Assembly: GCF_900240305.1 (NCBI RefSeq)
Contig: NZ_LT964854.1
Location: 186,001-250,000 of the forward strand
DNA length: 64,000 nt
Reading direction: 5' to 3'
DNA from: Ottowia massiliensis
Lineage (GTDB): Bacteria; Pseudomonadota; Gammaproteobacteria; Burkholderiales; Burkholderiaceae_C
The notes beneath the pieces are model-generated. The model had not been told where the DNA came from. It worked only from the letters and a program-made list of their open reading frames with translations, and searched no databases. This document shows positions 7,304-15,260 of the stretch, one piece after another. A program made the position numbers and the translations under genes. The first letter of the stretch is position 1. The number at the start of each line of letters is the position of its first letter.

Positions 7304-9613
7304 TCATCTATGGCGGAAAGGATTTCTGGATTCCCGGATTTTGATTTCTGTGTCCCTCAAAAGAACTCGAAAATGATCCTTGGCATCTTTTGCCCCCGGT
7401 GACAAATAGATTCCATCCAAATGTTCAACGACGGACCCATCGCATTCTACATATATGGTTTTCAACTTGTAGTCGGACTGAATTTTTTCGTCTTTCCAGC
7501 CGGTAATGTATATCATTCGACACTCCTGCTCTTCCTGATAGGCAGCATGTTTGACCAAATATTGCAATTTCAATAATCCAATCCGCATGAACTTATTGAC
7601 AGATTCTTTCGCATTTGCGCCGTCCTCATAGATTTCATCAATCAGACATGTGAGCCTTCTCATCAAATCACGAATACCATTTTCCTTTCGCTCTATGATT
7701 TTGGAATAATTTTCCCATCGGGCTTCGGCCATTTCTCGGATTGAATCCAGATCTTTCGAATTCATACTGTTGGCGCATTCTTGATAGAAGGTCGCCTTAT
7801 CGCGGCGCGCCAATGACAGATAGCCTGTCTCCGGGTCAATATATATACATCTGTACAGGTTGTATTTTATTGGTTTATCTGCATTTGCTTTGTCGCCCCT
7901 TTCGTTCATTGAAAACTCTGGCATTTTCGGAATCTCATTTGCTTCGTCATCTTCATCTTTCAACTTGTGATCTTGATCATCCACACGCACAGGATTATTA
8001 ATATGCATGGCACGGTTGTCTCGACCAAAGAAATCGCTCAAAAAGACCAAGCTCACGCCTGACGCCTCCTGATTATTTTCCTTCCCATAAAGGCGGAATT
8101 GGTTCAAGCTATCGTGATTGAATGTAAAGCAACCAACAAACGTTGCATAAGGTTCATTGCCAACGAAGATATCTGAAGGCAGCTTGCAACATTTTCCCAA
8201 ATATTGCCCCAGGACAACACCCTCCTTAGGGTCGTTCACATTGCCAACAGAACCAAGCCGAAATGCAGAAGGTGAACTCGTTTGTGAGTTGCCAATTAAT
8301 TTAAAAGCAGTCTCGCAACGGCTATAGTGAGCAAATTTATGTTCATAACCATGGTATTCGGCAAACTTGAAATCTTCCAATTTGATATCCTCAGGTTCAT
8401 CCTCCTTGAAATTCTCCAAGCTTGCATCAAGCGCATCATAATCAACAGAATTCATATTTTGCGCACAAAGCAATTTAGCTTCAATCTCATCTATGATTTT
8501 CAGAAAATCAATCGAATTCCATTTAATTCTCTCCACTTTTTTCGCCCTAACTTCTTCCAAAAGCCTAACCAGCTCAAAAAAACATTTCGAGTCATGGTAA
8601 GAAGCGCTCTCTTGTTTTTTAAATAAATTCATGGCCTCTGTAAAATTATTCTTTATTAAATACATCTTACCTATTGCCAACTGATTTTCATGCTGAAGAA
8701 AATCCTCGCCCTCATTCAATTGGGGCATAATATTCATTATATACTTAAGTAAACCGTTTGCTTCCCGCTTTAATAACTTATCTCTCCAAATTTCTCTTTC
8801 TAACAAAATATCCACAAAACGATATTGAACAACGTTACAAAGATGTGAACTGTCCTTCAAGATATTAGGAATACCATCAAAGCACTTAATTGCCTCTTTG
8901 TACAATCCACCGCATTTACATAATTTCGCGACAATTAATTTTAAATAGATACTAGCATTACTTGCAGCAACTTCCTGCAATTCCCTTAATATCGGAACAG
9001 CCTTATCCTTTTGATTAGCCCGGAGGTACAAGCGACCTAGTTTTATTCTAGAGTCATAATACAGTACATCCTCTTTATTCGAAACACTCTCAAGGGCTTT
9101 GATGGCCTGCATTCCCAATCCCTTTTGCAAGCACAACGTTCCGAGTCGGTTTCTAGCCATATCAAAACGGTGTCGGGTCCTATCTAGAACTCGTAGGAAT
9201 AATTCCACCGCTTCTTTTTCCTGATTTAATCCAATATGTGCTTCAGCCAATTTAATTTGTACCGAATCATAAAACTCGCAATTATGCTCCTCAAAGAGGC
9301 GGAATATATTAACTGCGTCTCCCGTTCTTCCAGCCAATAAATAAAAGCAACCCAAATTAAATCGAATCTCTTCCACTTCTTCTTTGGATATACCGGAACA
9401 GTGATTTTCAAGAATCCACTCCGAAGCCTTTATTACTTCAATCCACTGCCCGCTTCTAACATATATATCAATCAAATAACGCTGCGCCCGAAGATATTGC
9501 ACATTATCGCGTTGAGTTATGCGCTCAAACTCATTTTTCGCTTCTTCGAATTTTTTCTCCTTCATCAAATCAATTCCCCGCTGAAGGATTTCATCCGCAC
9601 TAATTTCTCCCAT
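7304..9613 (-). CDS. TPR-repeat protein with DUF2971-like C-terminal domain
   Basis: About 769 residues, AT-rich compared with its neighbours. The ATG at 9613 is preferred because GGAG lies 8 bases upstream; the frame also contains ATG 9619 and TTG 9631. Residues 1 to about 330 form helical pairs of TPR type (EKKFEEAKNEFERI, GQWIEVIKASEWIL, AGRTGDAVNIFRLFEE, NQKDKAVPILREL). From about residue 430 the pattern matches DUF2971-type proteins: HYSRCETAFKLI, RLGSVGNVNDPKEG, a GCFTFNHDSLNQFRLYG strand-turn, SGVSLVF, and late EEQECRMIYI and YLSPGAKDA. The biochemical role of that domain is not known to me. It stands alone next to the CRISPR remnant and could be a defence or stress effector. It has no signal peptide or membrane helix. 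Confidence 0.65.
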   Translation of the reverse strand: MGEISADEILQRGIDLMKEKKFEEAKNEFERITQRDNVQYLRAQRYLIDIYVRSGQWIEVIKASEWILENHCSGISKEEVEEIRFNLGCFYLLAGRTGDAVNIFRLFEEHNCEFYDSVQIKLAEAHIGLNQEKEAVELFLRVLDRTRHRFDMARNRLGTLCLQKGLGMQAIKALESVSNKEDVLYYDSRIKLGRLYLRANQKDKAVPILRELQEVAASNASIYLKLIVAKLCKCGGLYKEAIKCFDGIPNILKDSSHLCNVVQYRFVDILLEREIWRDKLLKREANGLLKYIMNIMPQLNEGEDFLQHENQLAIGKMYLIKNNFTEAMNLFKKQESASYHDSKCFFELVRLLEEVRAKKVERIKWNSIDFLKIIDEIEAKLLCAQNMNSVDYDALDASLENFKEDEPEDIKLEDFKFAEYHGYEHKFAHYSRCETAFKLIGNSQTSSPSAFRLGSVGNVNDPKEGVVLGQYLGKCCKLPSDIFVGNEPYATFVGCFTFNHDSLNQFRLYGKENNQEASGVSLVFLSDFFGRDNRAMHINNPVRVDDQDHKLKDEDDEANEIPKMPEFSMNERGDKANADKPIKYNLYRCIYIDPETGYLSLARRDKATFYQECANSMNSKDLDSIREMAEARWENYSKIIERKENGIRDLMRRLTCLIDEIYEDGANAKESVNKFMRIGLLKLQYLVKHAAYQEEQECRMIYITGWKDEKIQSDYKLKTIYVECDGSVVEHLDGIYLSPGAKDAKDHFRVLLRDTEIKIRESRNPFRHR

Positions 9614-10246
9614 CGTCATTCTCCAATTCAATGATCAGACAGAATTGAGATATTACCTTGCATTTCACGCAACCCATCAGAATTTCTTTGTGATTCCCAA
9701 CTGCCGAGAAATACTTGGCAGTTGCTTCACTGCGGTAGTGCGCACCTGGCTGCCACGAAGAAAGCCCTGTGTTCGTCTTTGCGGCGAGCAGTGCAGTTTT
9801 TCAAATCCAAATTGCCCGTGTGTTCTTGCCGGCATGCAGGCGCTGGGCATGGGCAGAAAACGCAGGAGCAGTGGCGGCGGACGGTTCAGCTGCCCATGCA
9901 GCGGCAGGCTTGCGGGTGGGCATAAGGGATAGCCCTGAAAAGAGTGGGTGGCGCTATGCAAATCATAGCTGCCCGCGCTGATTCCACTAGGGCTTGCGGC
10001 CGGTTTGCTTCCAAGGCACAAGCCCGTGCAAGGCAGTGGCTGGGCGCGCGCATGCCTTCGCTGAACGGCTGGACAAAGCCTCTGCACAGAAGGGAAAACC
10101 CTATTGTTTTCAAGGCCGGAAAACAGGCTGTCTCTCCTACACTCAAAACACCGTTCGGACGCATTCAACGATTGGCTTGACCAGCCTGCCGGAAGGCGCT
10201 CCCGGTTTCCCTTTTTATTTGTTTAACTATCACGAGGCACCCGGAT
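9614..10246. other. Gene-free stretch between the TPR gene and the CoA-transferase
   Basis: About 630 bases with no believable coding frame; the short frames here lack ribosome sites and family resemblance. It holds the hairpin at 9698-9724 and degenerate sequence around 9950-10010 containing CCACTAGGG, faintly like family 1. The promoter of the CoA-transferase must lie at its right end; a GAGG at 10231-10236 is the likely ribosome site. Confidence 0.45.
9698..9724. terminator. Hairpin upstream of the TPR gene
   Basis: CAACTGCC and GGCAGTTG (8-bp arms, 11-base loop). No clear T-run. It may be a weak terminator or a boundary of the acquired AT-rich block. Confidence 0.35.
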
Positions 10247-11797
10247 ATGACTACCCAGGCGTTTACCCCCGAAGCAACCCAGGCCCGCATTCAGCACGAA
10301 GGCTTGCGCAGCAAGATCATGACGGCCGAGCAGGCGGCGGAGCTGATCCAGCCAGGCTTCAATGTGGGCATGAGCGGCTTTACCGGCTCAGGCTATCCCA
10401 AGGCGGTGCCCCTGGCGCTGGCCGCGCGCATGGAGGCGGCGCACGCGGCGGGCAAGCCGTTTCGCGTGGGCCTGTGGACGGGCGCTTCCACCGCGCCCGA
10501 GCTGGACGGCGCGCTGGCCAAGGCCGAAGGCATCAGCATGCGGCTGCCCTATCAGTCTGACCCCACGGTGCGTAACCAGATCAACGCGGGGGGCATGTTC
10601 TATTCAGACATGCACCTGTCGCACGTGGCGCCCATGGCCTGGGCCGGCTTTTTTGGCCGCCTGAACGTGGCCGTGATTGAAGTGGCAGGCATCCTGCCCG
10701 ATGGTCGCCTGATTCCCACCACCTCTGTCGGCAACAACAAAACCTGGCTGGACATTGCCGACCACGTGATTCTGGAAGTGAACCACTGGCAGAGCACGGG
10801 CCTGGAAGGCATGCACGACATCTACTACGGCACGCGCCTGCCCCCGCACCGCCAGCCCATCATGCTGACCGCGCCGCATGACCGCATTGGCGAGCCGTAC
10901 CTGCACTGCGATCCGGAAAAAATCATCGCCATCGTGCAGACCGACGCGCACGACCGCAATTCGCCTTTCTCGCCGCCCGACGAAAACTCGCGCCTCATTG
11001 CGCAGCACATGATCGACTTCTTCCAGCACGAAGTGAAGGCAGGCCGCCTGCCCGCCAACTTGCTGCCGCTGCAATCGGGCGTGGGCAACATCGCCAATGC
11101 CGTGCTGGCGGGCCTGAACGAAAGCCCCTTCAACAACATGACCGCCTACACCGAGGTGCTGCAAGACGGCATGCTGGAGATGATCAAGTCCGGCAAGCTC
11201 ACCTTCGCCTCGGCCACGGCGCTGTCGCTCAGCCCGGAGGCCACGCAGTACTTCACCACGCACCTGGACGAATTCCGTGGCCGCGTTCTGCTGCGCCCGC
11301 AAGAAATCAGCAACCACCCGGAGCTGATCCGCCGCATGGGCATGCTCGCCATGAACGCCATGATCGAAGCCGACATTTACGGCAACGTGAACAGCACGCA
11401 CCTCATGGGCAGCACCGTCATGAACGGCATTGGCGGCTCGGGCGACTTCGCCCGCAACGCCTACATCTCCTTCTTCATGTCGCCTTCCACGGCCAAGGGC
11501 GGCGCCATCTCGTGCATCGTGCCCATGGTCTCGCACACCGACCACACCGAGCACGACGTGCAAGTCATCGTCACCGAGCAGGGCCTGGCCGATCTGCGCG
11601 GCCTGGCGCCCGTGCCGCGCGCGCGCCGCGTGATTGAAAAATGCGCCCACCCCGACTACCGCGACGCGCTCACCGACTACCTGGACCGCGCCCTGGCTGG
11701 CGGCGCGCCCGGCAAACACACGCCGCACCTGCTGCAAGAGTCGCTCTCGTGGCACCAGCGCTTTGTGCAAACGGGCGACATGCGCAAAAAAGGCTGA
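10247..11797 (+). CDS. Acetyl-CoA hydrolase/succinyl-CoA:acetate CoA-transferase family protein
   Basis: A 516-residue cytoplasmic enzyme of the class I CoA-transferase family (AarC/Cat1/ScpC group), which moves CoA between succinate and acetate or propionate. Evidence: the N-terminal GMSGFTGSGYPKAVP loop, LPYQSDPTVRNQINAG, GVGNIANAVLAGL, and AYTEVLQDGML, whose Glu matches the position of the catalytic glutamate that forms the glutamyl-CoA intermediate. It ends with TEQGLADLRGLAP and ARRVIEKCAHPDYR, both typical. The length is standard (about 500-520). Exact substrate cannot be told from sequence. It is a single gene followed by a repeat and a terminator. Confidence 0.9.
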   Translation: MTTQAFTPEATQARIQHEGLRSKIMTAEQAAELIQPGFNVGMSGFTGSGYPKAVPLALAARMEAAHAAGKPFRVGLWTGASTAPELDGALAKAEGISMRLPYQSDPTVRNQINAGGMFYSDMHLSHVAPMAWAGFFGRLNVAVIEVAGILPDGRLIPTTSVGNNKTWLDIADHVILEVNHWQSTGLEGMHDIYYGTRLPPHRQPIMLTAPHDRIGEPYLHCDPEKIIAIVQTDAHDRNSPFSPPDENSRLIAQHMIDFFQHEVKAGRLPANLLPLQSGVGNIANAVLAGLNESPFNNMTAYTEVLQDGMLEMIKSGKLTFASATALSLSPEATQYFTTHLDEFRGRVLLRPQEISNHPELIRRMGMLAMNAMIEADIYGNVNSTHLMGSTVMNGIGGSGDFARNAYISFFMSPSTAKGGAISCIVPMVSHTDHTEHDVQVIVTEQGLADLRGLAPVPRARRVIEKCAHPDYRDALTDYLDRALAGGAPGKHTPHLLQESLSWHQRFVQTGDMRKKG

Positions 11798-11847
11798 AGC
11801 GCCACGCGAAACACGGCGGCCAGCGCACCATCCGCCCGCTGGCCGCT

Positions 11848-11933
11848 TTCGCTCCTTTTCCAATAGCATGATCTCCCCGTAAACAAAGCGACAAGACGCT
11901 TTTCAAGCGCCCTGAATTTGCTCCTCTTTTTTG
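11848..11933 (+). repeat. Family-1 dispersed repeat, copy 2
   Basis: TTCGCTCCTTTTCCAATAGCATGATCTCC opens the copy and GAATTTGCTCCTCTTTTTTG closes it, giving the two GCTCCT direct ends. Core is diverged (CTCCCCGTAAAC instead of GTCCTAGTGGAA). Confidence 0.7.
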
Positions 11934-11937
11934 ACCG

Positions 11938-11960
11938 AAAACCGCCTTTGGGCGGTTTTT
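11938..11960 (+). terminator. Rho-independent terminator just upstream of thiD
   Basis: AAAACCGCC-TTT-GGCGGTTTTT style hairpin (arms 11938-11945 and 11952-11959) ending in T's. It would end transcripts from the CoA-transferase. Only 22 bases separate it from the thiD start, so thiD must start transcription very close to its ATG or rely on read-through. Confidence 0.75.
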
Positions 11961-11981
11961 CCGTATCCGCCCTGCCCTGCC

Positions 11982-12839
11982 ATGAACACCCAACCCGAGC
12001 GCCAATACATCCGCGTCCTCACCATCGCCGGCTCTGACAGCGGCGGCGGCGCGGGCATCCAGGCCGATCTCAAAACCTTCGCCGCGCTGGGCTGCTACGG
12101 CATGAGCGCGCTCACGGCGCTGACGGCGCAAAACACTTGCGGCGTCACGGCCATCCACGCCGCGCCCACGGCCATCCTCACCGCGCAAATTGATGCCGTA
12201 GTCAGCGACATCGGCGCGCACGCCACCAAAGTCGGCATGCTGCACTCCGTGGAAACCGTGCAGGCCGTGGCCGCCGCCATCCGCCAGCACGCGCTGGCGC
12301 ACGTGGTGCTCGATCCCGTCATGGTCTCCAACGCCGGCTCGCCGCTGATTGAGCCGCCCGCCGTGGCGGCCCTGGTGCGCGAGCTGTTCCCGCTGGCCGA
12401 AGTCATCACCCCCAACCTGGACGAAGCCGCCATGCTGCTGGGCCGCCCCGTGACGGACGCGCCCGCCGACGTGCCCGCCATGCACGCGGCAGGCCAGGCC
12501 CTGCTGGCCCTGGGCGCTAAGGCCGTGCTGCTCAAAGGCGGGCATCTGGGCGCAAACGAAGCCGTGCACGACCTGCTTTTCACCGCCAGCGGCCAGCCGC
12601 CCCTGCTCATCAGCCACCCGCGCGTTGCCACGCGCAACCTGCACGGCGCGGGCTGCACCCTGTCATCGGCCATCGCGGCCTTTCTGGCCCAGGGCCAGCC
12701 GCTGGCAGAAGCCGTGCAGGCCGGCTGCGATTTCGTGCACCAGGCCATTGCCGCTGGCGCAGCCGTGCGCACAGGGCACGGCAATGGCCCGCTGAACCAC
12801 GGCGCCGCGCCGCTGCCCATGCGCACGCTGGCGCTTTAA
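11982..12839 (+). CDS. thiD: Hydroxymethylpyrimidine/phosphomethylpyrimidine kinase
   Basis: ThiD phosphorylates hydroxymethylpyrimidine twice to give HMP-PP for thiamine synthesis. The ATG at 11982 gives 285 residues, the normal size, and places the conserved VLTIAGSDSGGGAGIQAD nucleoside-binding start near residue 12. Other ribokinase-family marks are DPVMVSNAGSPL, ITPNLDEAAMLLG, LLKGGHLG and the anion-hole motif LHGAGCTLSSAIAAFLAQG, where GAGC is a common variant of GTGC. It stands alone between a terminator and the encapsulin operon, with no other thi genes near and no visible TPP riboswitch. Confidence 0.93.
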   Translation: MNTQPERQYIRVLTIAGSDSGGGAGIQADLKTFAALGCYGMSALTALTAQNTCGVTAIHAAPTAILTAQIDAVVSDIGAHATKVGMLHSVETVQAVAAAIRQHALAHVVLDPVMVSNAGSPLIEPPAVAALVRELFPLAEVITPNLDEAAMLLGRPVTDAPADVPAMHAAGQALLALGAKAVLLKGGHLGANEAVHDLLFTASGQPPLLISHPRVATRNLHGAGCTLSSAIAAFLAQGQPLAEAVQAGCDFVHQAIAAGAAVRTGHGNGPLNHGAAPLPMRTLAL

Positions 12840-12856
12840 AAGACCGTCCTAAAAAA

Positions 12857-12949
12857 TCATTCCAAAAGCCTGGTCATGCGCCAAATACAAGTCATCTTGC
12901 TCATTTCAGCAAAATGTTTGGCCAGCACCAGCCACTGCATATCGCTCAT
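12857..12949 (-). pseudogene. Possible transposase N-terminal remnant
   Basis: A 30-codon frame, MSDMQWLVLAKHFAEMSK, preceded in frame by VPND. The pattern NDMSDxQWxxLxK recurs at 22013 (minus strand) and resembles the N-termini of IS5-type transposases. Nothing else of an insertion sequence remains. Weak evidence. Confidence 0.3.
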
Positions 12950-12999
12950 GTCATTGGGTACATGAGGGAATTTGGCTATTCAGCCTGATTTGGGGATCG

Positions 13000-13060
13000 T
13001 TTTTTGGTGCAATGAGCGCGAGAGCCATTTTTTGCCGCCTGAATTTGCTTCTGTTTTTGA
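13000..13060 (+). repeat. Family-1 dispersed repeat, copy 3 (3' half)
   Basis: Holds GTGCAATGAGCGCGAGAGCCATTTTTTGCC and then CTGAATTTGCTTCTGTTTTTGAG, the 3' half of family 1. The TAGCATGATGTCC core is missing. Confidence 0.55.
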
Positions 13061-13122
13061 GGTTTCAGACAGGCGGCCCCAGCCGGGGGCCTGATCGGCC
13101 AGGTCAAGAACAGGTTCTGAAA

Positions 13123-13147
13123 GCGCGGCCTTGCTCCTTGGCCGCGC
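13123..13147 (-). terminator. Hairpin downstream of the encapsulin gene
   Basis: GCGCGGCC (13123-13130) pairs with GGCCGCGC (13140-13147). On the minus strand it is followed by TTTC, 14 bases past the encapsulin stop. A plausible weak terminator of the DyP-encapsulin operon. Confidence 0.5.
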
Positions 13148-13160
13148 GGGCCGCCCGTCT

Positions 13161-13970
13161 TTACTTCTTGAGCGCCGCCACGGCGGCTTCGGCGGTGAGC
13201 AGCTGGAAGGTGAAGACTTCTTCCAGATACAGGCGCACGGCGCTTTCGGTGTGGCTGAGGTAGCCGATGGAGACATCGCGCGCCAGGTGCAGGGAGAAGT
13301 CGCCCCCGCGCGTGGAAACCAGATAGGCGCCTTCGATGGCGGGCGCCCACACGATGTTGTCCATGCCGCCCACCAGGCGCTGGATGTGGTTGAGCACAGG
13401 GTAGCCCTGCTCGTTGGCTTCTTGCAAGGCGGTGTAGGTGTCGGCGCCGAGCACGGCGGTGTAGGGGCCGTCCACGCCCGCGAGCTTGAGCTGCTTGAGT
13501 GCGGCAGCGGTGGCGTCGGGGAACTGGGCGGCTTGCGCGGGCAGCGCGAGCACGGGGTTGGAGCTGCCTTCGCTTATGCCGGTGATGCCCGCTGCCTTGT
13601 AGCCCAGGAAGATGGCGCGGTCTTCGGCGTAGGCCAGTTGTTCGGCGGCGTCTTTGGCGGGCTGCCAGTCGGAGTCTTGCGAGCCGCGCTCCACGTCGTC
13701 GATGGCTTCGCGCGAGAGTTCAAAGGGCACGCGCAGCTCGATCATGGGCATGACCTGGCGCTGGCGGGCAATGACGCCTTCTTGCGGCGATTTGAGCGCG
13801 GCCAGGTGGCCGGTGCCCACGGCCGGGCACTGCGCGCCGGATTCGGGCTGGATGACATCCACCACGCGGCGGCCCGCCAGGTTGCGGCGGAAGGTGCGGG
13901 CGACTTCTTCTTCAATCTGCGCCCAGGCGGCGCTGGAGATGGGGGCGAGTTCGCGGTGAAGGTTGTTCAT
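13161..13970 (-). CDS. Family 1 encapsulin nanocompartment shell protein
   Basis: A 269-residue HK97-fold shell protein that self-assembles into a protein cage. It starts MNNLHRELAPIS at 13970 with AAAGGAA upstream, as in family 1 encapsulins (linocin M18 type). Further marks are the AWAQIEEEVARTF helix with GRRVVDV, the E-loop region, PFELSREAIDDVERG, AEDRAIFLGY and the late SIGYLSHTESAVRLYLEE. Length is standard. It lies 47 bases downstream of a DyP peroxidase on the same strand, the classic cargo-shell operon. The shell would sequester the peroxidase in the cytoplasm. Confidence 0.95.
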   Translation of the reverse strand: MNNLHRELAPISSAAWAQIEEEVARTFRRNLAGRRVVDVIQPESGAQCPAVGTGHLAALKSPQEGVIARQRQVMPMIELRVPFELSREAIDDVERGSQDSDWQPAKDAAEQLAYAEDRAIFLGYKAAGITGISEGSSNPVLALPAQAAQFPDATAAALKQLKLAGVDGPYTAVLGADTYTALQEANEQGYPVLNHIQRLVGGMDNIVWAPAIEGAYLVSTRGGDFSLHLARDVSIGYLSHTESAVRLYLEEVFTFQLLTAEAAVAALKK

Positions 13971-14017
13971 GGCATGGGTTCCTTTGGGTGGAGTGAATGG
14001 GAAAAAGCGGGGCGGCT

Positions 14018-15154
14018 TCAGCCGCGTTTCCGGGCGGGCGGCGGCTCTTGCGGCTGGCCTTTGAGCGAGCCGATGGCGAGCGCGCCGCTGGCGGCGGTAT
14101 CGGCGGCAGCGGCGGCATCAGCAGGCGCTGCGGCGGCGTCACCGGCGCTGGCTTCGCCTGCCAGCGGGTTGCCTTCGGCCAGGGCTTCCAGCAGGGGTTC
14201 GGAGGGCACGAAAAAGAGCGTGCCGGTCACGGCGGTGCTGTAGTCGAGCAGGCGGTCGTAGTTGCCTTCGGGGCGGCCGATGAACATGTTGGTCAGCATC
14301 AGCTCGGTCACGGCCGGGTTGCGCGCGTAGCCGATGAAGTAGGTGCCGTATTCGCCGCGCGAGGGCGTGGCAAAGGGCAGGTTGCCGCGCAGGATGGCCA
14401 TTTCGTTGCCGTCGTCGTCCTCCACCACGTTCAGCGCCACGTGCGAATTGGCGGGCTTGACTTCGTCGGGCAGCTCGATGTCGTCGGCCTTGGTGCGGCC
14501 CATCACGCGCTCTTGCTCTTCGGTCGTCAGGGCATTCCACGCCTTCATGTCGTGCAGGTATTTCTGCACGATGACGTAGCTGCCGCCGGCAAAGTCCGGG
14601 TCTTCTTCGCCGATGACGGTGGCCTCGAAGGCTTCCTGCCCTTCGGGGTTTTCGGTGCCGTCCACAAAGCCCACCATCGAGCGTGCGTCAAAGTAGCGAA
14701 AGCCGTGCACTTCGTCCACGGGCTGCACGGCGCCATCGAGCGCGCGCATGGCCTGCATGACCAGCTCCTGGCACATGTCTACCGTGTCGGCGCGCACGTG
14801 CAAAAGCAAGTCGCCGGGCGTGGCCGGGGCGTGCTTGGCGCCGCGCAGTTCCTTGAAGGGGTGCAAATGCGCGGGGCGGGGGCTGCCGAAGAGGCGGTCC
14901 CAGGCGTCGGAGCCGATGCCCACCACCAGATTGAGCTGGCGCGCATCGTCGCGGTGGCCCACGCTGCGGCGCAGGCCGGCGGCGTTGCCGAAAAAGGCGC
15001 GCACGGCGTTTTCGGCTTCTTCGCCGGGGGCGATGTTCAGCACGACATAGTGTGCTGCGCCGCCCGCGCCGGCCGTGACGGCCTGGGGCTGGGGAATGGA
15101 GAAGGAAGAAGAGGAAAAGGAAGAAGAGGCGTGGGATGCGTCAGGTGTGTTCAT
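14018..15154 (-). CDS. Encapsulated dye-decolourising peroxidase (DyP) cargo
   Basis: A 378-residue haem peroxidase. The start at 15154 is chosen over 15190 because the protein then begins MNTPDASHASSS, a Ser-rich leader, and the fold starts near residue 24; the ribosome site is weak. DyP marks: GFVDGTENP (residues 162-170, Asp165 distal catalytic), NSHVALN with the proximal haem His near 238, and IGYARNP with the distal Arg near 278. After the catalytic domain comes an Ala/Asp-rich linker and GALAIGSLKG, the encapsulin targeting signal. First gene of the operon with the shell. No Tat signal, so it is a cytoplasmic, caged enzyme. The physiological substrate is unknown. Confidence 0.94.
   Translation of the reverse strand: MNTPDASHASSSFSSSSFSIPQPQAVTAGAGGAAHYVVLNIAPGEEAENAVRAFFGNAAGLRRSVGHRDDARQLNLVVGIGSDAWDRLFGSPRPAHLHPFKELRGAKHAPATPGDLLLHVRADTVDMCQELVMQAMRALDGAVQPVDEVHGFRYFDARSMVGFVDGTENPEGQEAFEATVIGEEDPDFAGGSYVIVQKYLHDMKAWNALTTEEQERVMGRTKADDIELPDEVKPANSHVALNVVEDDDGNEMAILRGNLPFATPSRGEYGTYFIGYARNPAVTELMLTNMFIGRPEGNYDRLLDYSTAVTGTLFFVPSEPLLEALAEGNPLAGEASAGDAAAAPADAAAAADTAASGALAIGSLKGQPQEPPPARKRG
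14057..14086 (-). other. Encapsulin targeting peptide coding segment in the DyP gene
   Basis: Encodes GALAIGSLKG, the docking motif that binds the inner face of family 1 encapsulins. Unlike most cargo, twelve residues (QPQEPPPARKRG) follow it, so the motif is not at the very C-terminus. Confidence 0.85.
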
Positions 15155-15260
15155 GGCGGGATGATGTGGCCGCCGGGGCCGGTTTTTCAAGGCGGTTGGT
15201 TCGTGATGGAAGCGGGACGCGAGCGCGGGGCCTGCCCCGCTGGCTCGCCGCCCGCCTTGG

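Noticed and set aside
9944..10180. Short plus-strand frames before the CoA-transferase
   Set aside because: No ribosome site, no family resemblance and biased composition.
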